DNA of 64,000 nt from Nitrospira sp. GTDB lineage: Bacteria; Nitrospirota; Nitrospiria; Nitrospirales; Nitrospiraceae. The position numbers were made by a program, and so were the translations under genes. Shown piece after piece: positions 33,449 through 44,799 of this stretch (position 1 is its first letter; each line of letters begins with the position of its first letter). Where the stretch lies: positions 3,016,179 to 3,080,178 of the forward strand of contig CP126121.1 of NCBI GenBank assembly GCA_030123625.1, written 5' to 3'. The notes under the pieces are model-generated. The model had not been told where the DNA came from and ran no database searches. It saw only the letters and a list, made by a program, of their open reading frames with translations.

Positions 33449-35371
33449 ATGGCTCCATTAACGGGCAAGCGCATATTTTCGATCATGGCGCTCTGCATGA
33501 TGGTCGGCCTCCTTCTGCTTCCGATTGTCGTAGCTGTACCTTCACCGGCCATTGGTGAGGAGACTTCTGCCGGCGATGCGGCAAAGAAGGATGGAGATAA
33601 AGTCGAGAAGGGCCGGGATGTCTATTACAAGACTGAAGGTATTGTGGTCGGCGCTCCTGCTCCTAAGACCACGGATGGTCCCAAGGACTATCCGCGATAC
33701 AACTTCGAAAGTCGTGTCTTGATCTGGTTTGCCAACCAACAGCATCTTTATTATGGCAGCTTCGTGTTGGCGGTGCCGATTTTCTGCATGATCATCGAAT
33801 TTATGGGCGTTGTGACCAAGGACAAGGCGCTTGCCAAGCGTTACGATCAACTGGCCTATGATTTTATTAAGATCAGTCTCACGGCCTACTCTCTCACGGC
33901 CATTCTTGGTGGCATTCTGATATTTACGTTTCTGACTCTGTACCCGGCGTTCTTCGGGTATCTATCCAGCATATTCCGTCCAGTCATGCACATCTATGCG
34001 TTGATGTTTGTGGCTGAGAGCGGAACTCTCTATATCTATTATTATGGCTGGGACAAGATGAAGGAAGGTTTTCTGAAGTGGATTCATCTGAGTATGTCGG
34101 TGGTCTTGAATATCATCGGCACGCTACTCATGTTCCTGGCGAATTCTTGGATCGGATTCATGATGTCGCCCGCCGGTGTCGATGAGCAGGGTCGATACCT
34201 TGGAAATATCTGGCATGTGATCCATACCGCGTTATGGAACCCGCTCAATCTTCATCGCATCCTGGGTAATATGGCGTTTGGCGGTGGAGTGGTCGCCGCT
34301 TACGCCGCGTATAAGTTCCTGGCAGCGAAGACTGATGAAGACCGCGCGCACTACGATTGGATGGGTTACATCGCGATGGCGCTTGGCGTGGCCTTCTTGA
34401 TTCCGCTGCCTTTTGCCGGCTATTGGCTCATGCGCGAAGTGTATGCATATCGCCAGCAGATGGGAATCACTTTGATGGGCGGTTTGCTGGCGTGGCTATT
34501 TATTATCCAGGCCACGATGATCGGAATTCTTTTCTTAAGCTCCAACTACTACCTCTGGCAGGCAATGGGCCGCATGCGTGGTGCGGAGAAGTATCAACGG
34601 TATATTAAATATCTCGTGTTCCTGCTCATATGTGGATTTTTGGTTTTTATTACGCCGCACACCATGGTTATGACACCGGCTGAATTGAAGGCCATGGGAG
34701 GACAGCAGCATCCAGTGCTGGGTAACTTTGGAGTCATGTCCGCGAAGAATGGCGGCATCAATGTGATGATTACGACCACGGTGTTGAGCTTCATCTGGTA
34801 CATGCGAGGCAATAAGGTCTCAACGGTATCATGGGCGAAGTTCGGAAACATCTTTATGGGTGTATTTTTCGCCTGCGCGTATATCAACATCATCTGGCTC
34901 GCGATTTACGGGTATTATATTCCGGCGAACGTGCGGGTCGGTTTGTCTGTCCCGCAAGTGGCGACGACTTTGTCATGTCTCTTCTTTATGTTCGCGTTGA
35001 ACAGTGTGATGATGAGGGGGGCAAAGCAAATGGGGCCGATTGAGTGGGGCAAGATTTCGGTCCGCTCACAGTATGCCCTCATCATGTTGGCGACCGCGTT
35101 CACATGGATGATGGCATTAATGGGCTATATTCGCTCTTCCGTTCGCCTGTTCTGGCACGTTAATGAGATCATGCGAGATAACTCCCCTTGGGCCTATACT
35201 CATACGGTGGGATTCGCCGCTAACATGATTTCTTTCAATGTGCTGTTTTTCTGGATCAGTATCCTTTTCGTCTTCTGGATGGGCAGCTTGTCGGCGAAAA
35301 AGGTTCCCGTAGAGGCAAAGGCGGGTATTCCGGGGGGTGTACCCCAACCTGCTTCCGCTGCTGGTCACTAA
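33449..35371 (+). CDS. CydA-like (cytochrome bd-like) oxidase subunit, paralogue 2
   Basis: A 640-residue paralogue of the protein at 27997-29871. It shares the signal-like N-terminus, LIWFANQQHLYYGSFVLAVP, AESGTLYIYYYGWDKM, LMFLANSWIGFMMSPAGVDE, WNPLNLHRILGNMAFGG and the HPVLGNFGVMSAKNGG block. The GRQPW-equivalent reads VRLFW (YIRSSVRLFWHVNEIM). The ATG at 33449 has a GGAGG site. It is followed by cytochrome c genes rather than cydB, suggesting electrons arrive from cytochrome c or through fused heme proteins. Biochemical function is inferred. Confidence 0.8.
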   Translation: MAPLTGKRIFSIMALCMMVGLLLLPIVVAVPSPAIGEETSAGDAAKKDGDKVEKGRDVYYKTEGIVVGAPAPKTTDGPKDYPRYNFESRVLIWFANQQHLYYGSFVLAVPIFCMIIEFMGVVTKDKALAKRYDQLAYDFIKISLTAYSLTAILGGILIFTFLTLYPAFFGYLSSIFRPVMHIYALMFVAESGTLYIYYYGWDKMKEGFLKWIHLSMSVVLNIIGTLLMFLANSWIGFMMSPAGVDEQGRYLGNIWHVIHTALWNPLNLHRILGNMAFGGGVVAAYAAYKFLAAKTDEDRAHYDWMGYIAMALGVAFLIPLPFAGYWLMREVYAYRQQMGITLMGGLLAWLFIIQATMIGILFLSSNYYLWQAMGRMRGAEKYQRYIKYLVFLLICGFLVFITPHTMVMTPAELKAMGGQQHPVLGNFGVMSAKNGGINVMITTTVLSFIWYMRGNKVSTVSWAKFGNIFMGVFFACAYINIIWLAIYGYYIPANVRVGLSVPQVATTLSCLFFMFALNSVMMRGAKQMGPIEWGKISVRSQYALIMLATAFTWMMALMGYIRSSVRLFWHVNEIMRDNSPWAYTHTVGFAANMISFNVLFFWISILFVFWMGSLSAKKVPVEAKAGIPGGVPQPASAAGH

Positions 35372-35446
35372 TTAATGTTTATTAAGGTTTGCTCAAATAG
35401 CGGGGGAAGATATCTTCCCTCGCTGTAGCTGTAGGAGGTCAAGACC

Positions 35447-36754
35447 TTGGGTAACCTGATTGTTGAAACGCTCTCGTCGAGTTGGATGGCTCTGGCTATC
35501 CTTGCAGGCCTGATGGTCTATTTTCAGGTGTCTATCAGCGATCCTGTTGCAAGGAAGCGCGCGGTGTTCAAGACATTCATCGGAATTGTTTCCTGCTTCT
35601 TCTTGTTCATGGCAATCGTCAATTACAAAACGAATTTTTATGGCGAAAGCCGCTTGCTGCCGGTGTCTCTTGTGACGATTACGGTGACGACCTTCGTTAT
35701 GGCATTGTACTTTACTAATCTCAGTGCAATGTTGAAGGTCGGCGGGTTTATGTTTTTCGTGGCCGCGTTCCTTTCGGGCTATGGGAACTGGCTTCCGCAG
35801 GTCGAAGGTGGGTTTCCGCCTGTAGAAGAGAAGAAAACGTGGGATTCGATGTCTCCGCAACAACTGGCTGATGAAGGTGAGAAGATTATCTTTGGAGGTG
35901 TCGGTAAAAACAAGGAACAAGGCGCAATCGGCAAGGGGCAATGCCCCCTCTGCCACGCGTTTCATGCGGGCATGCTCGGGGAGCGGGCGCCTAACCTATT
36001 GGGACTTCCCACTCGGGGGAAGGAGCGGTTAGATGATCCCAAATACTCCAAAGGTAACCCATCCAAGCGTGAATACGAAGTCAAGGAAGCTTTCGCTGGC
36101 TCCGGAACTGCGGAAAATGCACAAGAGTACATTGCGGAATCGCATGCTTGTCCGAGCTGTTATGTAGTTTCAGGGTATGGTGTGAAGGGGACGAATGACA
36201 AACAAAGTCCAATGCCGGCCATTCATAAACCTCCAATTTCGCTTAGTCTCCCGGAGCTGGCAGCCGTAGACACCTGGATGTATGTGCGTGAGGGAATAGA
36301 GCCCCCCCCATTCGAAGAGATCGTAAAGTCGTACGAAAAGTTCATCCCAGAAGCTGACCGTCCCAAGATGGCCGAGGACAAGCCCGCGGGAGCTACCTCG
36401 TTGATGGCCGATGGGTCGGAACCGGTCGATCAGATCTTTGCCAAAGCACAGTGCGTGTCATGCCATACAATTCCAGGAATCCCCGGAGCCATGGGTACTA
36501 TTGGTCCCAAACTTGAAGAGGGCACAACTGCTGCCCAACGCATAAAGGACCCTACGTATAAGGGCACGGCAAAATCACCTGCCGAATACATCATGGAATC
36601 CATTGTGGATCCCAGCGCCTATGTTGTAAAGCCTTTCCCGGATAATACGATGCCAAAAGTCTTTGGGCAAAAGTTGAGCGCAGGTGCGTTGAAAAAGATT
36701 GTCGATTATTTGTCGCAGGTGAAGGCCGGAGCGCCGCCACCAAAGATTTCGTAG
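35447..36754 (+). CDS. Membrane-anchored cytochrome c with two CxxCH motifs
   Basis: A 435-residue protein from a TTG start with GGAGG upstream. Three or four hydrophobic spans occupy residues 1-112. The periplasmic part holds heme-binding CPLCH (166-170) and CVSCH (336-340), with CPSCY (235-239) between them where a third site would be expected. Met ligands are likely in the NTMPK region. It is the first of three consecutive cytochrome genes after CydA-like paralogue 2 and probably feeds or drains electrons from that complex. Confidence 0.85.
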   Translation: MGNLIVETLSSSWMALAILAGLMVYFQVSISDPVARKRAVFKTFIGIVSCFFLFMAIVNYKTNFYGESRLLPVSLVTITVTTFVMALYFTNLSAMLKVGGFMFFVAAFLSGYGNWLPQVEGGFPPVEEKKTWDSMSPQQLADEGEKIIFGGVGKNKEQGAIGKGQCPLCHAFHAGMLGERAPNLLGLPTRGKERLDDPKYSKGNPSKREYEVKEAFAGSGTAENAQEYIAESHACPSCYVVSGYGVKGTNDKQSPMPAIHKPPISLSLPELAAVDTWMYVREGIEPPPFEEIVKSYEKFIPEADRPKMAEDKPAGATSLMADGSEPVDQIFAKAQCVSCHTIPGIPGAMGTIGPKLEEGTTAAQRIKDPTYKGTAKSPAEYIMESIVDPSAYVVKPFPDNTMPKVFGQKLSAGALKKIVDYLSQVKAGAPPPKIS

Positions 36755-36796
36755 CCTCCAGCTGCCTGTTACGCGGAGAGTAAAGGGAGTTTTCCA

Positions 36797-37834
36797 ATGA
36801 AAGCGTTAATGTCTCTCGGTGCACTGATTGGAGTAGCGGGGCTTCTCCTGCTTGCAGGGATGATCTTCAATGTCATCCCTTCGAGCACCGTACGTTTAGT
36901 CGAAGGCTATATGCCGATGCAGATGCTTTTTGAGCTGACATGTTTCGTCGCCGGCTTTGCAGGGCTGAGCTATATGATGAGCGCTATGGGTATGCCGCTT
37001 TCTCGTTTTTGGCAGGGAATCGGATTCTGGGCATTCATACTGCTTTATCTGAAATACCGCGTCTATCCACCGATTCCCTTCAGCGTCCGCGCCATGTATG
37101 GCACCGTGTCGCTCGTCGCGGTGTTCATGTGGGTTTCGGCCAGTGAAGAAGATTGGAAAAAATTCAAGCAACCCATCATGAATGTGCTTGATGCTCAGAC
37201 TGGTGTGAACAAGCTCCTGCGCTACATGTATCTTGTGCTCCTGCCAATTTTGATCGGTGGGTTTTCCTATAATGCGATGATGCCGAAGTCCGAAGAGCCC
37301 ATTGAGTTAAGGACGGTTCACCCTGCGCCACCGGCCAGCACGAAAGTCCATGGCAAGACCTATGTGTTACAGACCTCACAAAATCCGTACAGGGTAAATC
37401 CTGAAGGGAAATATGATCAGGAGTTCACGAACGCCAATATTGTCGAGCAGGGTATGGGGCGTTTAATGAAACCCAACGCCAATCCATGGGATGACAAAAA
37501 TCAGGGCTACCTGAAGTATGTACGTGAAGGCGGAGAGATATTCTTTCAAAATTGTCATTTCTGCCATGGCGATAACCTGAACGGCCGCGGGCTACATGCT
37601 TTCGCTTTCAATCCGATACCTGCAAACTTCACCGATCCAGGTACTATTGCTCAACTGCAAGAAACCTTTATATTCTGGCGCGTTTCCAAGGGTGGTATTG
37701 GGTTGCCCAATGAAGGATTTCCATGGGCCTCAGTTATGCCCCCCTGGGAACAACATTTAACGGTTGATGAAATCTGGAAGGTAATTTTGTTCGAATATTG
37801 GCACACCGGCTACTATCCACGGACCTGGGATTAG
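36797..37834 (+). CDS. Membrane-anchored monoheme cytochrome c
   Basis: A 345-residue protein: four to five N-terminal spans (SLGALIGVAGLLLLAGMIF; LFELTCFVAGFAGLSYMM; FWAFILLYLKY; YLVLLPILIGGFSY) followed by a periplasmic cytochrome c domain with CHFCH (253-257). The C-terminal half (GIGLPNEGFPWASVMPPWEQ) supplies the candidate Met ligand. AAAGGGAG precedes the ATG. It forms a unit with the flanking cytochrome genes. Confidence 0.85.
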   Translation: MKALMSLGALIGVAGLLLLAGMIFNVIPSSTVRLVEGYMPMQMLFELTCFVAGFAGLSYMMSAMGMPLSRFWQGIGFWAFILLYLKYRVYPPIPFSVRAMYGTVSLVAVFMWVSASEEDWKKFKQPIMNVLDAQTGVNKLLRYMYLVLLPILIGGFSYNAMMPKSEEPIELRTVHPAPPASTKVHGKTYVLQTSQNPYRVNPEGKYDQEFTNANIVEQGMGRLMKPNANPWDDKNQGYLKYVREGGEIFFQNCHFCHGDNLNGRGLHAFAFNPIPANFTDPGTIAQLQETFIFWRVSKGGIGLPNEGFPWASVMPPWEQHLTVDEIWKVILFEYWHTGYYPRTWD

Positions 37835-37897
37835 TCGCCATATCTACTTAGAACGCCAAACCAGACATACATGACATACATGAAGATGAGGCTAAAT

Positions 37898-39670
37898 ATG
37901 ATGGACAGTATAACTCAGAAGGCCGGGATCATCGCGGCTGCTGCCTTCGGAGTGGTTCTGGTGTCTAGTGCGGGATATTCGTCAGTTTCAGCCCAAGGGC
38001 TTCCCGAAGGCTTCAAAAAGGGAGATCTCGCGCCTGAACCGTCGGCAGAAATGATTGAAGCAGGAAAGCGTGTCTATTTCACGAAGTGTGTGTGGTGTCA
38101 TGGAGTGGATGGAGCCGGAGACGGACCGGGGGCTGATCGACTCTGGCCTCGTCCGCGAAACTTCAATCAAGGGACTTTCAAGATTAGGCATACAGCGAGT
38201 GGTGAGCTGCCGTTGTTCGATGCGAAAAAACCTATCCCTGGTCAAAATGATCTCTTTGAGACGGTCACCCATGGGCTTCCGGGATCTGCCATGCCACCTT
38301 GGGAAGGTATCCTGACCGAAGAACAACGCCTTCAGGTCCTGTCCTTTGTCACCACTCAGCTGGTCAAGGATCGAAAATTTACGGATAAACAGTCTGAAAC
38401 TCAAACGGTATTACAGTTGGCTGAACTCAAGGCCAAACCAGCCACCGATGAAAGCAAGAAGCGCGGTTCCGAACTCGTCGTCGAGAAGAAGTGTGTCGAA
38501 TGTCACGGAATGGAAGGGCGTGGCGATGGAAATGCTTTCAATCTGAAAGACGATTGGGGGTTTGCGATCCAACCGGCCGATTGGCACAAGTGCTGGAACT
38601 TCCGTGGTAGCCGTCAGGATCCATATAACGTAGGCAACATCTTCAGAACCTTTTCGACGGGGGTGAACGGCACGCCGATGCCATCGTTTGCGGATAACAC
38701 GACGGTGGATGAACGGTGGGATATAGCGAACTTTGTGAATTCTCTCTGTGAAAGGGACGCGCTGGGCAATCCGCTTCAGATCGACCCACTGACTGACAAG
38801 CCGAAGATCAATTTCGTAATTCCATCCGACATGGTCGAAGGAGAAATCCCGACCGACATCGGGCATGAAGCATGGCAGAAAGCTCCAAAGCGTTATGTGG
38901 CTATGGGTGGGCAGATTACCCACAAGCCAAGAAACTTTGTGAATCGAATCGACGATATCTGGGTACGATCCCTCTACAACGATAAGTCAATCGTCTATCT
39001 TCTTGAGTGGGATGACCGAACGAAGAGTGTGGCTGAAGGCAAGCTTCCGTGGGCTCCAACTGAGGTGAACATTGATATCAAGGAGCAAGAGCCTAAGACA
39101 GGTGAAGGGGAGTCCATTGCTGCTCACCAAAACAATTACACGGTGTACAACGATGCAATTGCTATTGAAACTGCCGTAAAGTGGAAAGAGTTGCCCGCTC
39201 CGATCAAGCCTCGCTATTTGTTCGGGACGAACGACCAATTCCCTGTTGATATCGTCAAGTGGGAGGCCGACGGATCTCTCCGCGCGTTCAAAGGTACAGG
39301 ATGGGATAAGGATTTCGAAGAACGTGATAACTATGAAGAAAGTATGAAGCTCCTAAAGGGTGAATGGAAAGACGGCCGCTGGTATGTGATGATCCAGCGT
39401 CCGCTGGGGAATAAGAAGGACCAAGATTACGACGAAGATACCTTCTTCGAAGTAGGACAATACATTCCGACTGTGTTCTTCGCATGGGATGGCCATAATG
39501 GGGATGCCGGAAGAAAGATGGCAGTCTCCGCATTCTACTACACATTTATGAACCCGCCGATTCCCCGTGAAACATATATCTATCCGGCGGTCATTGCCGT
39601 CGGAGTCGTGTTGCTGGAAGGATGGGTTCTGACTCGTCGTGCCAACAAGAAAAAAGGTAAGACGCTGTAA
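37898..39670 (+). CDS. Diheme cytochrome c fused to ethylbenzene-dehydrogenase-type heme b domain (NxrC-like)
   Basis: A 590-residue protein from the ATG at 37898 (GAGG six bases upstream; earlier ATGs exist at 37871 and 37883). Order: signal peptide ending SAQG; cytochrome c domain 1 with CVWCH (64-68); domain 2 with CVECH (199-203); a beta-sandwich resembling the gamma subunit of ethylbenzene/DMS dehydrogenases (about 300-545; ITHKPRNFVNRIDDIWVRSL; WYVMIQRPLGNKKDQDYDE); and a C-terminal anchor (IYPAVIAVGVVLLEGWVL). NxrC of Nitrospira belongs to this heme b family. Here the domain is tied to the CydA-like cluster, not to nxrAB. A strong terminator follows. Confidence 0.82.
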   Translation: MMDSITQKAGIIAAAAFGVVLVSSAGYSSVSAQGLPEGFKKGDLAPEPSAEMIEAGKRVYFTKCVWCHGVDGAGDGPGADRLWPRPRNFNQGTFKIRHTASGELPLFDAKKPIPGQNDLFETVTHGLPGSAMPPWEGILTEEQRLQVLSFVTTQLVKDRKFTDKQSETQTVLQLAELKAKPATDESKKRGSELVVEKKCVECHGMEGRGDGNAFNLKDDWGFAIQPADWHKCWNFRGSRQDPYNVGNIFRTFSTGVNGTPMPSFADNTTVDERWDIANFVNSLCERDALGNPLQIDPLTDKPKINFVIPSDMVEGEIPTDIGHEAWQKAPKRYVAMGGQITHKPRNFVNRIDDIWVRSLYNDKSIVYLLEWDDRTKSVAEGKLPWAPTEVNIDIKEQEPKTGEGESIAAHQNNYTVYNDAIAIETAVKWKELPAPIKPRYLFGTNDQFPVDIVKWEADGSLRAFKGTGWDKDFEERDNYEESMKLLKGEWKDGRWYVMIQRPLGNKKDQDYDEDTFFEVGQYIPTVFFAWDGHNGDAGRKMAVSAFYYTFMNPPIPRETYIYPAVIAVGVVLLEGWVLTRRANKKKGKTL

Positions 39671-39706
39671 CATTTCTTAAGATACGCTTCATGCAGTAAA
39701 GCGATG

Positions 39707-39740
39707 GAGGGGGTGGGGAGACCTACCCCCTCTTTTTTTT
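39707..39740 (+). terminator. Intrinsic terminator of the respiratory cluster
   Basis: GAGGGGGT (39707-39714) pairs with ACCCCCTC (39725-39732) around a 10-base loop and is followed by eight T residues. Confidence 0.93.
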
Positions 39741-39758
39741 CAAAGAAGCCATACGTTC

Positions 39759-40376
39759 ATGATTACTGATGTGACGGGCGTACTGCTGGCTGGTGGAAAG
39801 AGCAGGAGGATGGGAGAGGATAAGCGATTTATTCTTCTCGGCCAGCGGACTCTCTTTGAGCGGACCTGCACCGTTCTCAGTGAATTGTTCGAGCAAGTAT
39901 GTGTCGTCATCGCTCAAGACAGTCCATTGTTACAAGCAGGCGTACCGGTGGTTCGCGATCTTATTCCTGGCTGCGGGAGCCTTGGCGGATTGTACACGGG
40001 TCTTCGATGGGCCAAGACCCAACATATCTTTCTCGCGGCCTGTGATATGCCGTTCCTCAACCCAGATATCATTCGGTATATGGTTCACCTGAAGGACCAG
40101 GTCGATATTGTTGTCAGTCGGTGGTCGACTCGGCTGCAGCCAACTCATGCAGTGTATGGCCAAAACTGCCTTCCGGTTATCGAGGAGATGATGAACCTTC
40201 ACAATAAGAAGATTCACAGCATGATAGATCACGCCGATCTGCGTGTGCGCTTGATTGCTGAAAGTGAGATCAGGCAAATCGACCGTGATGGGCGTTCTAT
40301 GATCAACATCAATACGCCATCCGATTTGGCATACGCTCGATTAGTGCACGATGTCGATATGGATGGTGGGGCATAG
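39759..40376 (+). CDS. mobA: Molybdenum cofactor guanylyltransferase
   Basis: A 205-residue GTP:molybdopterin guanylyltransferase forming MGD for DMSO-reductase-family enzymes, which include nitrite oxidoreductase. The N-terminal signature VLLAGGKSRRMGEDKRF and the LAACDMPFLNPDIIRYM strand are typical, as is the late INTPSDLAYA. It lies between the respiratory terminator and a GT9 gene, so it may begin a new transcript. Confidence 0.92.
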   Translation: MITDVTGVLLAGGKSRRMGEDKRFILLGQRTLFERTCTVLSELFEQVCVVIAQDSPLLQAGVPVVRDLIPGCGSLGGLYTGLRWAKTQHIFLAACDMPFLNPDIIRYMVHLKDQVDIVVSRWSTRLQPTHAVYGQNCLPVIEEMMNLHNKKIHSMIDHADLRVRLIAESEIRQIDRDGRSMININTPSDLAYARLVHDVDMDGGA

Positions 40377-40390
40377 CCTTTGGCAGACCT

Positions 40391-41374
40391 ATGAAACATA
40401 CCATCCTTATTGTTCATCCCGGCGCGCTTGGGGATGTCCTGCTGGCTGTTCCGGCGATAAGGAACCTAAGCGTGAAGTTTCCTCAGCATGAGACCGTACT
40501 CATAGCTACTGCAGTCGTGGGTCTACTCCTATCGGAATGTGGAGTGATTGACGAGTGGATTCCTCTGGAAGGGCAAGCGTGTCTAGGATTATTTTCCGGA
40601 ACGTTATCAATGACAGAGGAATTACGATCATGCTTGAACCGATGTGATGTGGTTGTGGTCTGGGCGGAAGACAAAGATGGCGTCCTTAGTTCCTTATTTC
40701 AGAAATTGGGCATAGCGCGGGTTCAAATTCAGTCGCCATTTTCCCCGGTATTACAGGCGAGACATCAGAGCAACCGCTTTCTTGAGACGCTGGGTGAAAC
40801 GGCGGGAAATATTTCGTCGGAGAGAACGGTATTAGTTCCTCCCCATCTCTTGGAGCAGGGTAAAGACTATCTTGAGGCGCTAAGGGTCTCGCGCGATCAA
40901 TCGCTGGTCCTTGTACATCCGGGGAGTGGAAGCATTCATAAATGCCTTGAACCCAGAAGAATGGCCTTGCTGATTGAACAGTTGTGGCGAGGAGGAGTGT
41001 GCCCGCTCGTCTTGGAGGGACCGGCTGATCAGGATGTCGTGCACCATACACTGCAGTTCGTAAGTAAGCCACCCATCATTCTCAGAGATCTTACTCTTTC
41101 TCAGCTTGCAGGAGTGCTTGCGTGCGTCACGTTCTATATCGGCCATGATTCGGGTGTGACCCATTTATCTGCTTTGTTGGGCGTATCGACTATTGCCTTA
41201 TTCGGTCCGACAGACCCCCAACGGTGGGCCCCGCATGGTGGCCATGTGACGATCCTACGTGGGGCGCCTTGTATTTGTGACTCGTGGGAAACAGTCACAA
41301 AGTGTGTGGAGAAGCCATGTCTTCAAGTGCCGATCGAAGAGATTGTGATCGCATCGACTTGCGATAGAGAATGA
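40391..41374 (+). CDS. Glycosyltransferase family 9 (heptosyltransferase-like)
   Basis: A 327-residue GT-B enzyme. The N-terminal VHPGALGDVLLAVPAIRNL, the central LVHPGSGSIHKCLEP nucleotide-sugar loop and C-terminal YIGHDSGVTHLSALLGV with LFGPTDPQRW are the family hallmarks, as in ADP-heptose:LPS heptosyltransferases. It likely acts on lipopolysaccharide core at the cytoplasmic face. It follows mobA by 14 bp. Confidence 0.88.
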   Translation: MKHTILIVHPGALGDVLLAVPAIRNLSVKFPQHETVLIATAVVGLLLSECGVIDEWIPLEGQACLGLFSGTLSMTEELRSCLNRCDVVVVWAEDKDGVLSSLFQKLGIARVQIQSPFSPVLQARHQSNRFLETLGETAGNISSERTVLVPPHLLEQGKDYLEALRVSRDQSLVLVHPGSGSIHKCLEPRRMALLIEQLWRGGVCPLVLEGPADQDVVHHTLQFVSKPPIILRDLTLSQLAGVLACVTFYIGHDSGVTHLSALLGVSTIALFGPTDPQRWAPHGGHVTILRGAPCICDSWETVTKCVEKPCLQVPIEEIVIASTCDRE

Positions 41375-41482
41375 GCAGTGCAAACCCTCGTAATTCCACG
41401 TGAACCGCCTTGTCTCCGCTTACCCCGTATGATACAGTGGCGCGTTAATTTCCTTTCTTTGGTAAGAACTTAGAGGATTGTT

Positions 41483-44403
<2,921 letters not shown>

Positions 44404-44421
44404 AAGAAGGGGATTTGCTTC

Positions 44422-44772
44422 ATGTTGATGGAATCGATGGCATGGGCTCAGGAGACGGGGGGAGGCGGCTCACCCGCCAGCGGGGGGGCGGGCGGAATCC
44501 TATCCCTGATCCCGTTCCTCTTGATCTTTATCATTTTTTATTTTCTTCTGATTCGGCCCCAACAGAAGAAGCAAAAGCAACAGCAGGCGTTGTTGGACGC
44601 GTTGAAGAAGGGCGACAAGGTGATCACGACGTCAGGGATCTGGGGCACGATCACCAACATGGGAAAAGAGACGGTGACGCTGCAGGTTGCCGATAATACC
44701 AAGATCAAAATGCAGCGCGAGAATATTGCGCGCATACGCGCAGAGGATGAAGACAAAGAAAAAGAGTCCTAG
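44422..44772 (+). CDS. yajC: Preprotein translocase subunit YajC
   Basis: A 116-residue single-span protein of the SecDF-YajC complex. A Gly-rich N-terminus precedes the membrane helix (IPFLLIFIIFYFLLIRPQQK), followed by the cytoplasmic KKGDKVITTSGIWGTITNMG domain and a charged tail. It follows tgt by 18 bp. Confidence 0.95.
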   Translation: MLMESMAWAQETGGGGSPASGGAGGILSLIPFLLIFIIFYFLLIRPQQKKQKQQQALLDALKKGDKVITTSGIWGTITNMGKETVTLQVADNTKIKMQRENIARIRAEDEDKEKES

Positions 44773-44799
44773 TCGATGGAATAAGGGGTCGCAGACGAC

